The notes under the pieces were generated by a model. It did not search any database and was not told the DNA's origin. It saw only the letters and a list, made by a program, of their open reading frames with translations. Both the position numbers and the translations under genes were made by a program. Positions 9,078-15,759 of a stretch of 64,000 nt of DNA are shown here, one piece after another. This DNA comes from JANWXD01 sp035575135 (lineage in GTDB: Bacteria; Acidobacteriota; Terriglobia; Bryobacterales; Bryobacteraceae), in the NCBI GenBank assembly GCA_035575135.1, contig DATLYE010000012.1, positions 1 through 64,000 on the forward strand, written 5' to 3'. The number at the start of each line of letters is the position of its first letter. Positions within the stretch are counted from its first letter, which is position 1.

Positions 9078-9237
9078 CCCCACGGTGAGACCCGCAATCG
9101 CGTGTCTCCATCGGCCTCTATCGGCCGCCTCGCCTTCGATGGATCCGGCTGGCTCCGAGCCGTGGCGACCTCCCGGTGCTCTAATGATAGGGTCTTCGCC
9201 GTCGCTCCGATCGGGGGTAGTGGGACATTCAGCACCT

Positions 9238-9882
9238 TCAATAGAGGCGCCTGCCGGCACGAGACATCGCCTTGAGAATCTCGAACCCAAGCTGGTGCGT
9301 ACCTTTGTCGAACTGAGCTTCCGACGAGTGGTCCACACCATTGGTGACGTGGGCGACCACGCCGCAGCGGACTCGGCGCGCGGCGCCGAAGGCAAACAGG
9401 GACGCTGCCTGCATCTCCACCGCGAGGATGCCATTTCTCGCGTACCGCTCCAATTGCTCGACGGTCTCCCGGTAGGGCGCGTCTGTCGTCCAGACCGGAC
9501 CAGTGACAATCGGCAGGCCGACTCCGCCAAGTTCCTCCTGCAAGGCGGCCGCGAGGCCTGCATCACAGTCAACGGCCTCCGCAGCCGGCAAGTAGTGGTA
9601 TGAGGTCCCTTCATCCCGGATCGCCGTCGTGGGAATCACAAGACTTGGGATCTCCAGTCCGGGGGACACTCGCCCAGCTGATGTCAGTCCGAGAATGACC
9701 CTTACTCCGGAGGCCGCGAGTTGTTCAGCGACGAGGACCGCGTACGCGCCTCCGATCGTACGAGCGATCACTCCGAGGCGTTCACCGTCCACTTCCACTG
9801 TCTCCATGAGTTGACGCTGCGTGAGGTTTCTCGCCTTCCGCAGTTCCCGGAGCCGCTGCCCGAATGTGACTTGCTGGCCCAT
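9238..9882 (-). CDS. chimera: XRE-type HTH start fused to a truncated nucleoside phosphorylase
   Basis: Residues 6-26 (TFGQRLRELRKARNLTQRQL) are the first two helices of a Cro/C1-type repressor and stop before the recognition helix. From about residue 30 the protein is a PNP_UDP_1 nucleoside phosphorylase: GLTSAGR, then the typical VTGPVWTTDAPYRET and GILAVEMQAASLFAFGA with the ribose-contacting VEM. A phosphorylase of this type normally has about 50-60 more N-terminal residues. The HTH part is far too short to bind DNA alone. I infer a deletion that joined two genes; whether the product is active is doubtful. ATG at 9882; a TTG precedes it. Confidence 0.65.
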   Translation of the reverse strand: MGQQVTFGQRLRELRKARNLTQRQLMETVEVDGERLGVIARTIGGAYAVLVAEQLAASGVRVILGLTSAGRVSPGLEIPSLVIPTTAIRDEGTSYHYLPAAEAVDCDAGLAAALQEELGGVGLPIVTGPVWTTDAPYRETVEQLERYARNGILAVEMQAASLFAFGAARRVRCGVVAHVTNGVDHSSEAQFDKGTHQLGFEILKAMSRAGRRLY

Positions 9883-10030
9883 CAAGTCACAATGAGTTGA
9901 AATTCAACATCAAAATTACTCCGTCCCCCAGGCAACGCCCAATCTGGCCTTTTCCCAAGGTGGAGTTAATCTCTAATCGATTGGAAACAAAGAGGATGGC
10001 CTTGCTTCGGGACGGCCCACTGAGGTAAGG

Positions 10031-11632
10031 GTGTCAGCGTTGAACATGCCCGGCTCCAGCAAATCAGGCAAGAACGGACGGCCGTTGGCCGCCGGGCCCG
10101 CTGCGAAGGTGGACACACCGCGGGTTGCCTTCTACACCCGCATCTCCACGGACGAGGACCACCAGAAGTATTCGCTCGGCGCACAGAAGGAGCGCCTCGA
10201 GGCCTTTTCGAAGGCCCAATGGGGCGACGCCTGGCAACTTCACAAGGTGTACCGGGACACCGAGAGCGGCACCCACATGAACCGCCCCGGCCTCGAAGAG
10301 ATGCTTTACGATGCCGGGAACCAGGCCTTCAACACGCTGCTGGTCTTCCGCGTTGACCGGCTCTCCCGCAAGGTCCGCGAGCTCGCCCAGATGGTGGACG
10401 AGCTCACCAAGAACGGCGTCACCCTCAAGAGCATCACCGAGCCGTTCGATACCTCGAACGCCGCCGGGAAAATGATGCTCCAGATGCTCGGCGTCTTTGC
10501 CGAGTTTGAGCATGCCACCATCGTCGAGCGCACCAAGGTCGGCATGGAGAAGAAGGCTAAGGGCGGGAGCTTCGTGGGCGGCAATGTGCCCTACGGCTAC
10601 CGGCTCGACCCGGAGAAGGGTCTCGTCGTCCACGAGGAAGAAGCGGTGATCGTCCGCAAGATGTTCCAGATGTACGCCCTCGGCAGGGAAGGCGCCTCGG
10701 CCATCTCGAAGCAGCTCAACGAGGCCGGCCACCGCAACCGCAATGGCCGCAAGTGGGGCCGCCGCGTTGTGCTCTACATGCTCAAGAATCCGGTTTACGT
10801 GGGCAAGATCCGCTGGCGCGAGGTGCTCTACGAAGGGCACCACGATCCGCTCGTGTCGGAGGTGCTCTTCGAGAAGGCGAATCAGGTCCTCCAGGAGCGC
10901 CACGAGGATCTGAAAGGCCGCCAGTGGCACAACGGCGATGAGCGCCTCCTCACGGGCATCGTCAAGTGCAGCCGCTGCAACAGTCACATGTTCGGCGGCG
11001 GCGGTTACAAGAAAGGCGTCCATGTCCCGTACTACGTCTGCTCGAAGCGGTACAACGACCACGATTGCGAGCAAGACTACGTGCGGGCCGATCTGCTGGA
11101 GTCGGCGATCATCGAGGACATCAAGGCCATGTTCCGGGACGAGCAGTTCATGGCCCGCGTTTGGGTGGAGGCCAACAAACGGTTGTGCGCGGAGAAGCCG
11201 AACCTGGAAAAGGAGATCGCAAAGGTCGAGGCGGAGGCCGCGAAGGCTCAGACAGCCCTGGATCGCTACTTCGAGGCGTTCGAGGCGGGAACGCTCCAGG
11301 CCGAACTCTGCAACCAGAAAGTGCGAGACCTGAGGGCCCGGCTCGAAGAACTGGAGGCCGAAAAACGGGAGCTGGAGGCCCGGCGAGACAGGCTGGAGTT
11401 GCCGGCCATCGACCGCGACATGTTGGCGTCGCTCGTGGAGAACTTTGAGCGGGTCATGGCCGAGGCCCCGAATCCGCAAAAGAAGGATCTGTTACGCCGG
11501 CTGGTGAAAAAGGTGCTGGTTTACAACCGCCGCACCATCGAGGTCTGGTACGGGTTACCAAACTCGCGGGGGATCGAAGACTGGAACAATTGGCTCCTCA
11601 GGCAGGACTCGAACCTGCAACCCTCCGGTTAA
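10031..11632 (+). CDS. large serine recombinase
   Basis: 533 residues. The resolvase catalytic domain has AFYTRISTDE with the presumed nucleophile S39, VFRVDRLSR and EFEHATIVERTKVGMEKKA. Next come the recombinase domain (about 195-300, GNVPYGYRLD), a zinc ribbon (CSRCNSHMF ... YYVCSKRYNDHDC) and the coiled coil (about 385-455) typical of integrases and excisionases of phages and mobile elements. The last residues (RQDSNLQPSG) are read through the 3' half of tRNA-Asn on the other strand, and the stop lies inside the tRNA gene. So the reading frame probably crosses an integration junction, and the native C-terminus may differ. GTG start preceded by GAGG; an ATG lies five codons in. Confidence 0.9.
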   Translation: MSALNMPGSSKSGKNGRPLAAGPAAKVDTPRVAFYTRISTDEDHQKYSLGAQKERLEAFSKAQWGDAWQLHKVYRDTESGTHMNRPGLEEMLYDAGNQAFNTLLVFRVDRLSRKVRELAQMVDELTKNGVTLKSITEPFDTSNAAGKMMLQMLGVFAEFEHATIVERTKVGMEKKAKGGSFVGGNVPYGYRLDPEKGLVVHEEEAVIVRKMFQMYALGREGASAISKQLNEAGHRNRNGRKWGRRVVLYMLKNPVYVGKIRWREVLYEGHHDPLVSEVLFEKANQVLQERHEDLKGRQWHNGDERLLTGIVKCSRCNSHMFGGGGYKKGVHVPYYVCSKRYNDHDCEQDYVRADLLESAIIEDIKAMFRDEQFMARVWVEANKRLCAEKPNLEKEIAKVEAEAAKAQTALDRYFEAFEAGTLQAELCNQKVRDLRARLEELEAEKRELEARRDRLELPAIDRDMLASLVENFERVMAEAPNPQKKDLLRRLVKKVLVYNRRTIEVWYGLPNSRGIEDWNNWLLRQDSNLQPSG

Positions 11633-11665
11633 CAGCCGGATGCTCTACCATTGAGCTACTGAGGA
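11591..11665 (-). tRNA. tRNA-Asn (GTT)
   Basis: The minus strand folds as a complete cloverleaf: acceptor stem TCCTCAG/CTGAGGA, anticodon loop CTGTTAA with GTT, T-arm GCAGG-TTCGAGT-CCTGC, and an encoded CCA (plus TGG at 11591-11593). Its 3' half is overlapped by the end of the serine recombinase frame. An IS begins about 70 bp beyond its 5' end, so upstream promoter sequence is short. Confidence 0.95.
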
Positions 11666-11718
11666 GTGTGACGGATCAACCGTTATTTCAACAAAGCCGC
11701 CCCGGGGTTGTCAAACCC

Positions 11719-11733
11719 CCTGGGGCTGAGGCT
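11719..11733 (+). repeat. left 15-bp direct repeat flanking the IS
   Basis: CCTGGGGCTGAGGCT is identical to 13089-13103. It lies 5 bp outside the left inverted repeat, and the right copy is 5 bp outside the right one. The symmetry and exact 15-bp identity fit a target-site duplication. Confidence 0.75.
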
Positions 11734-11738
11734 TTTCC

Positions 11739-11762
11739 TATCCAGGCACATCCTGACCCACC
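11739..11762 (+). repeat. left terminal inverted repeat of the IS
   Basis: 24 bp, matching the reverse complement of 13060-13083 except at one position (C here, T in the complement of the right end). Confidence 0.8.
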
Positions 11763-12034
11763 CCGGCTGAGGATTGTCACTTCCAACAGATGGAAGCTGC
11801 TGAAGCAGATGCTCGGCAGTGGGAGGGGTTCGGGGTTTCCGGAGCCGAAGCGGAGCGCAGGCGAAGGAAACCCCGAACCGGCGGCGCGGCGCGGCCCCTC
11901 CTCGTTGACCTGGGAGTGGGCCTGGCGCCGCCGAGGATGAAAAAAACAGAAAGGCACAAGGATGTCTCCGGCTACAATGTCGGTGATGAAATCTCGACCA
12001 CCGGAGCGTTCCCTTGTGCCCTCCCTATTATGAG

Positions 12035-13099
12035 ATGATTCGTTCCCAGAATCCAAGTTTCGATCTGCGCTATCGGCTGGTCCAGACGGCTCTGGCGCGG
12101 GGCATCCGCGCCACCAGCCGCCTGTTTGGCTGCTCGCGCAACACCGTACGGCTGTGGCTGCGACGCTACCAGCAGGAAGGCAAACCGGGACTGAACGAAC
12201 GCCCCCGTGCCCCGCACCACATCCCGCCCGAGGTCGAGCAGCGGGTGCTGGAGGCCCGGGACGCGATCCCCTGTTTCGGCCCCCAACGCCTCAAAGAGGA
12301 GTTCGGCTTGCCCTGCTCCACCGGCGCCATCGGGCGCATCCTGCGCCGGCACGGCCGCAGCCGGCGCCGCAAAAAGCCGCGCCCGCCGGCGCGCAGTCTG
12401 GCCCGGCAGAAGATGCGATGGCCGCCGTTCGGGCTGTTGCAGATGGACGTCAAGGACCTCCAGGATCTGCCCGGCTACCGCGAGCTGATCCCCTTCGGCT
12501 TGCCCCGCTTCCAGTTCACCGCCCGCATGGTGCCGGAAGGGACGCTGTGGCTGGCCTTCAGCGCCGTCAATGACTCCACCTACGCTTTACTGTTTGCCGA
12601 CCGTCTGTTGGCTCATCTGGCCCGCTGCGGCGTCGATCTGCGCCCCCTGGTGGTTCAGACCGACAATGGCAGCGAGTTCGGGGGCAACTGGAATCGCCGT
12701 CACGGCCTGCCGCCGTTCACCAAGCTCGTCGAGCAGAAGTACGGCTGCCGGCAACACCGTTTCAACCCGCCCCACCGCTCCACCTACAACAGCGACGTGG
12801 AAGCCGTCCACGGCATCATGGAGCGAGAGTTTTACGAGCTGGAGCGCTTCCGGGGTTCGGTGTCCGCCTTTCTGGGTCAGGCCTACAGCTATCAGCTGTA
12901 CTTCAACCTGCTGCGGCGCAACTCGGCCAAGGGAGGGCGGACCCCCGAGCAGCTGCGCCAAGCTCGCGCGCCCACCGTCCGCCCGGAAGTCTCCCTGTTG
13001 CCACCCGTGATGCTATCCTCGCTCAATGCCCAAGACCTGCCGCTGCCGCGGCAGGTCTTGGTGGGTCAGGATGTACCTGGATATGTCACCTGGGGCTGA
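12035..13099 (+). CDS. IS transposase (HTH + integrase core)
   Basis: 354 residues. The N-terminal helix-turn-helix (about 10-45, TSRLFGCSRNTVRLWLRRYQ) is followed by a second HTH-like segment (about 55-105). The rve/DDE core has LLQMDVKDL (first Asp), VVQTDNGSEFGG (second Asp) and NSDVEAVHGIMEREF (Glu). It acts by cut-and-paste or copy transposition of this element. The ATG at 12035 was chosen over an upstream TTG (12014). The frame continues through the right inverted repeat, and its stop (13097-13099) lies in the flanking direct repeat. The last few residues are therefore target-derived. Confidence 0.88.
   Translation: MIRSQNPSFDLRYRLVQTALARGIRATSRLFGCSRNTVRLWLRRYQQEGKPGLNERPRAPHHIPPEVEQRVLEARDAIPCFGPQRLKEEFGLPCSTGAIGRILRRHGRSRRRKKPRPPARSLARQKMRWPPFGLLQMDVKDLQDLPGYRELIPFGLPRFQFTARMVPEGTLWLAFSAVNDSTYALLFADRLLAHLARCGVDLRPLVVQTDNGSEFGGNWNRRHGLPPFTKLVEQKYGCRQHRFNPPHRSTYNSDVEAVHGIMEREFYELERFRGSVSAFLGQAYSYQLYFNLLRRNSAKGGRTPEQLRQARAPTVRPEVSLLPPVMLSSLNAQDLPLPRQVLVGQDVPGYVTWG
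13031..13060 (+). other. perfect hairpin next to the right IS end
   Basis: CAAGACCTGCCGC-TGCC-GCGGCAGGTCTTG gives a 13-bp stem and 4-nt loop inside the transposase C-terminal codons, touching the right inverted repeat. It could act as a structural signal or block transcription across the IS edge. No T-run follows, so it is not an ordinary terminator. Confidence 0.6.
13060..13083 (-). repeat. right terminal inverted repeat of the IS
   Basis: 24 bp. Reverse complement matches 11739-11762 with one mismatch. The ATG at 13083, the most likely present-day start of the dipeptidase frame, begins at its last base. Confidence 0.8.
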
Positions 13100-14171
13100 G
13101 GCTCGCAGCGCGGGCCTGACCGGGGCGGCCGAGGGCGGCCTCACGCGGCGGGAGTTCCTCGAGGCCGGAGCGGCGGCCTCGCAACTGCGCGCGGACCCGC
13201 TCTACGAGCGGGCCATCGTCGTGGATGCACTCTCTTTGACGGAGTGGGCGGAAGCCGACCGCGCCGCGTGGAAAGAGTCCGGCTACACCGCCATCCATAC
13301 GAGCCTGCCCAACCGGAACTTCCCCACCGGCATGCGGGCGCTCGAGAGCTGGCGGCGGCGTTTCGCCGAGCATGCCGACACCCTGCTGCACTGCCGGACG
13401 GCCGGCGACATCGCACGGGCCAAACGCGAAGGAAAGCTGGCCGTGCTGCTCGGCTTCCAGAACGCCACGGTGATCGAGGACGAGCTCGCCAACCTGGACC
13501 GGCTCTATGCGGCCGGCGCGCGCGTGATCCAGCTCACCTACAATTCCCGGAACTTGCTGGGGGACGGCTGCACGGAGCGAACCAATGCGGGCCTGTCCGA
13601 CTTCGGCATCGCCTGCGTCGAACGCATGAATCAATTGGGCATCGCCGTGGACCTGTCCCACTGCGGGGAACAGACCACCGCGGACGCGATCGCCTTCTCG
13701 CGCCGGCCTCCGTGCTTCACACACACCATGTGCCAAGCGGTGTACGATCACGTGCGGGCCAAATCCGACCGGCAGCTCCGGGCGCTCGCCGAGCGCGGCG
13801 GCGTGACCGGCATCGTGGCCCTCGGCTACTTCATCGGGCCGGGGCCCGATACGTCGCTCGAGGACTTTCTGCGCCACATTGACCACGCCGTGAAGGTGTG
13901 CGGCATCGAGCACGTGGGGCTGGCCACGGACTTCCACCTTCGCGGCATCCAGGCGACCGAGACGCGGGAAAGCTGGTATCTGCCGCGCCTGAAAGTGTTC
14001 AAGCCGGTTTACCAGGTGCGCTGGCCTCCGTGGATTCCCGAACTGGACCGGCCGGACCGCTTCCGCACCGTGGCGCGCGCGCTGGCGCGCCGGGGCTACA
14101 AGGAAGCGGACATCGAAAAAATTCTGGGGCAAAACTGGGTGCGGTACTTCCGCGACGTCTTCGGCCAGTGA
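13083..14171 (+). CDS. M19 membrane-type dipeptidase, 5' end altered by IS insertion
   Basis: A renal-dipeptidase-family (peptidase M19) hydrolase. It shows VVDALS near the start, the conserved stretch GARVIQLTYNSRN, VDLSHCGEQT (metal site), GIVALGYF and HVGLATDFHLRG with the conserved Asp. A twin-arginine motif (LTRREFLEAGAAAS) lies near the N-terminus, but the hydrophobic core that should follow is missing: the sequence goes straight into QLRADPLYERAIVVDA. No native start is visible. The ATG at 13083 begins at the last base of the IS inverted repeat; an in-frame ATG further inside the IS (13026) is also open. The enzyme core looks intact, but export is doubtful. It is followed 36 bp later by an EEP-family gene. 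Confidence 0.8.
   Translation: MSPGAEARSAGLTGAAEGGLTRREFLEAGAAASQLRADPLYERAIVVDALSLTEWAEADRAAWKESGYTAIHTSLPNRNFPTGMRALESWRRRFAEHADTLLHCRTAGDIARAKREGKLAVLLGFQNATVIEDELANLDRLYAAGARVIQLTYNSRNLLGDGCTERTNAGLSDFGIACVERMNQLGIAVDLSHCGEQTTADAIAFSRRPPCFTHTMCQAVYDHVRAKSDRQLRALAERGGVTGIVALGYFIGPGPDTSLEDFLRHIDHAVKVCGIEHVGLATDFHLRGIQATETRESWYLPRLKVFKPVYQVRWPPWIPELDRPDRFRTVARALARRGYKEADIEKILGQNWVRYFRDVFGQ
13089..13103 (+). repeat. right 15-bp direct repeat flanking the IS
   Basis: CCTGGGGCTGAGGCT, identical to 11719-11733. It contains the transposase stop codon and early codons of the dipeptidase frame. Confidence 0.75.
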
Positions 14172-14206
14172 AGCGGGCCCCCATTCTGTCAACATAGGGA
14201 ACAGCC

Positions 14207-15028
14207 ATGAAGAGCTTTTTGTGTCTGGTGTTGTGGGCTGCGGCCTGGCCGGCAGCCGCCGAACCGCTGCGGGTGATGAGCTTCAACGTGCGGTATCCTT
14301 CGCCGAATGACGGTCCCAATGTGTGGGAAGCGCGCCGCGACCTGCTGGTCGCGGTGATCCGCAGCCGCGCTCCGGATTTGATCGGCACGCAGGAGCTGTT
14401 CCACGAGCAGGGCCAGTACATCGTCGCAAAGCTGCCTGAGTATGCCTGGTTCGGACGGAGCCGGCGAGGCAATCAGGAAGACGAGCACATGGGCGTGTTT
14501 TACCGGAAAGAACGGCTGGCGCTGGTCGAGTCCGGGGATTTCTGGCTGTCAGAGACGCCGGAAACGCCGGGCAGCATGTCCTGGAATGTCAGCCTGCCGC
14601 GGATGGTGACCTGGGGACGGTTCGAAGACCGGCGCTCCGGGGAACGCTTCCACTTTTTCAATACGCACTTCCCGCACCGTCCGCAAGACGCCGAAGCGCG
14701 GCTGCGTTGTACGGAGGTGATTCTGTCCCGCCTGAAGCAGCTCCCCAAAGATGCGCCGGTCATTATCACCGGCGACTTCAACGCTCCGGCGGGCGGCGAG
14801 GTTTACCGGTTGCTGGTCGCGGAGTTGACGGATGCATGGGCAGCGGCTGCGGAGCGAGCGGGACCGGAGGGCACGTTTCACGGGTTCCGGGGCCAGCCGA
14901 CGGGGCCGCGCATCGACTGGATCCTGTTCCGCGGCCCGTGGCGCGCCGTCCGAGCCGAGACCGTGACGGACCATCAGGAAGAGCGCTACCCGTCCGACCA
15001 CTTTCCGGTGCTGGCCGTGCTGGAGTGA
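14207..15028 (+). CDS. secreted endonuclease/exonuclease/phosphatase-family protein
   Basis: 273 residues with a cleavable signal peptide (1-19). The EEP fold shows its motifs in order: VMSFNVRYP, LIGTQEL (metal-binding Glu), NTHFPH, ITGDFNAP, RIDWILFRG and YPSDHFPVLA with the catalytic His. Secreted members act on nucleic acids, sugar phosphates or phospholipids; the substrate cannot be told. It lies 36 bp after the dipeptidase gene and may share its transcript. Confidence 0.88.
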   Translation: MKSFLCLVLWAAAWPAAAEPLRVMSFNVRYPSPNDGPNVWEARRDLLVAVIRSRAPDLIGTQELFHEQGQYIVAKLPEYAWFGRSRRGNQEDEHMGVFYRKERLALVESGDFWLSETPETPGSMSWNVSLPRMVTWGRFEDRRSGERFHFFNTHFPHRPQDAEARLRCTEVILSRLKQLPKDAPVIITGDFNAPAGGEVYRLLVAELTDAWAAAAERAGPEGTFHGFRGQPTGPRIDWILFRGPWRAVRAETVTDHQEERYPSDHFPVLAVLE

Positions 15029-15068
15029 GGGGACGCCGCTCGGATCCGGCCACGAGGACGCGGCGACC

Positions 15069-15203
15069 TCAGTTTTTCAGCTCGAAACGCCGCACGGCGC
15101 TCCAGGCGCCGGGATGGCCGGAGGCGTCGTGGGTGCGCACGGGCCACCAGAGGCGCCGGGTGGGCAGTCCGCTGATGGTCGTTGCCGACGGGGCTGGGGT
15201 CTC
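15069..15203 (-). pseudogene. C-terminal relic of a fibronectin-III-like domain
   Basis: A minus-strand frame overlapping the end of the NTPase gene reads TTISGLPTRRLWWPVRTHDA then SGHPGAWSAVRRFELKN and a stop. This is the last two strands of an Fn3-like domain (xWWxVRxxDAxGxxGxWSxxRxF). It has no start and no upstream domain. I take it as the leftover 3' end of a lost secreted protein. Confidence 0.45.
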
Positions 15204-15726
15204 AACGGCAACCGCGGATCCTTCGGGCAAGCTCCGCAGGCAGGCGGTCGCGATTGGCAGGAGACACGAAGAACAGTTCGACATCGGGGCGGGCCTTCGC
15301 CTGGCCCGGAAAGCCGCCTGGCCGCAGCGTGACGGTGGCGAGAAGGGGCGAGGGGCCGTCGAGCAGACGGCGGACCGCGGCGACGAAGTCCGGGCTATAG
15401 CACTCCATGGCGCCGATTTCATCCACGACGAACAGATCCACGGCGGCCGGAAGCCGGTTGAGTTCCGAAGCGATCAAGGGAGTGAGCGCGGCCGGATTGA
15501 CGCCGTATTTGCCGACGCGGAAGTCGGAGACGAGATCCACGTGAGCCAGGATCACCTCGCCTCCGTTCAGTCCTGCGGCGCGGAAACCGACGCGGCGGCC
15601 GCGCTCGCGGATCTCCTCGGTGTAAAAGCCGGCCAGCCGGAGGTCCCCGAGCAGTTCGACCACGCGGCGCAGCACGGTCGTTTTGCCGCAACCCGGCGGC
15701 CCGGTGAGCAGGAAATTCTGATTCAT
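15202..15726 (-). CDS. THEP1-type nucleoside-triphosphatase
   Basis: 174 residues. Walker A is at the N-terminus (LTGPPGCGKTTVLRRV), followed by the family signature GFYTEEIRERGRRVGF, and Walker B is DLFVVDEIGAMECYSP. Length fits the THEP1/NTPase (DUF265) family, cytoplasmic P-loop enzymes that hydrolyse NTPs in vitro and whose in vivo role is unclear. Divergent from the xylanase gene, with a 33-bp gap, so the two promoters must overlap each other's 5' ends. Confidence 0.88.
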   Translation of the reverse strand: MNQNFLLTGPPGCGKTTVLRRVVELLGDLRLAGFYTEEIRERGRRVGFRAAGLNGGEVILAHVDLVSDFRVGKYGVNPAALTPLIASELNRLPAAVDLFVVDEIGAMECYSPDFVAAVRRLLDGPSPLLATVTLRPGGFPGQAKARPDVELFFVSPANRDRLPAELARRIRGCR

Positions 15727-15759
15727 GCGCAGGCGGCCTCTTGTCCGTTACAGTAGCGG

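Larger units (their letters stand above)
11734..13088 (+). mobile_element. IS element with DDE transposase (IS481-like)
   Basis: About 1355 bp. The ends carry 24-bp inverted repeats (11739-11762 and 13060-13083, TATCCAGG-Y-ACATCCTGACCCACC, one mismatch). Exact 15-bp direct repeats lie immediately outside a symmetric 5-bp spacer on both sides. One transposase gene fills the right 80%. The left 250 bp is noncoding. A perfect 13-bp stem hairpin abuts the right inverted repeat. Family placement near IS481 rests on the single-ORF HTH-plus-rve layout and the long target duplication; it is tentative. Confidence 0.8.

Noticed and set aside
8643..9614. 323-codon reading of the small secreted protein
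   Set aside because: The upstream half is antisense to the phosphorylase chimera and not protein-like; a signal peptide starts at 9077.
10064..11479. 471-codon minus-strand frame
   Set aside because: Antisense shadow of the serine recombinase with repetitive His/Leu/Ala composition.
11597..11632. C-terminal residues RQDSNLQPSG of the recombinase as a real protein motif
   Set aside because: They are the translated antisense of tRNA-Asn, a well-known artefact.
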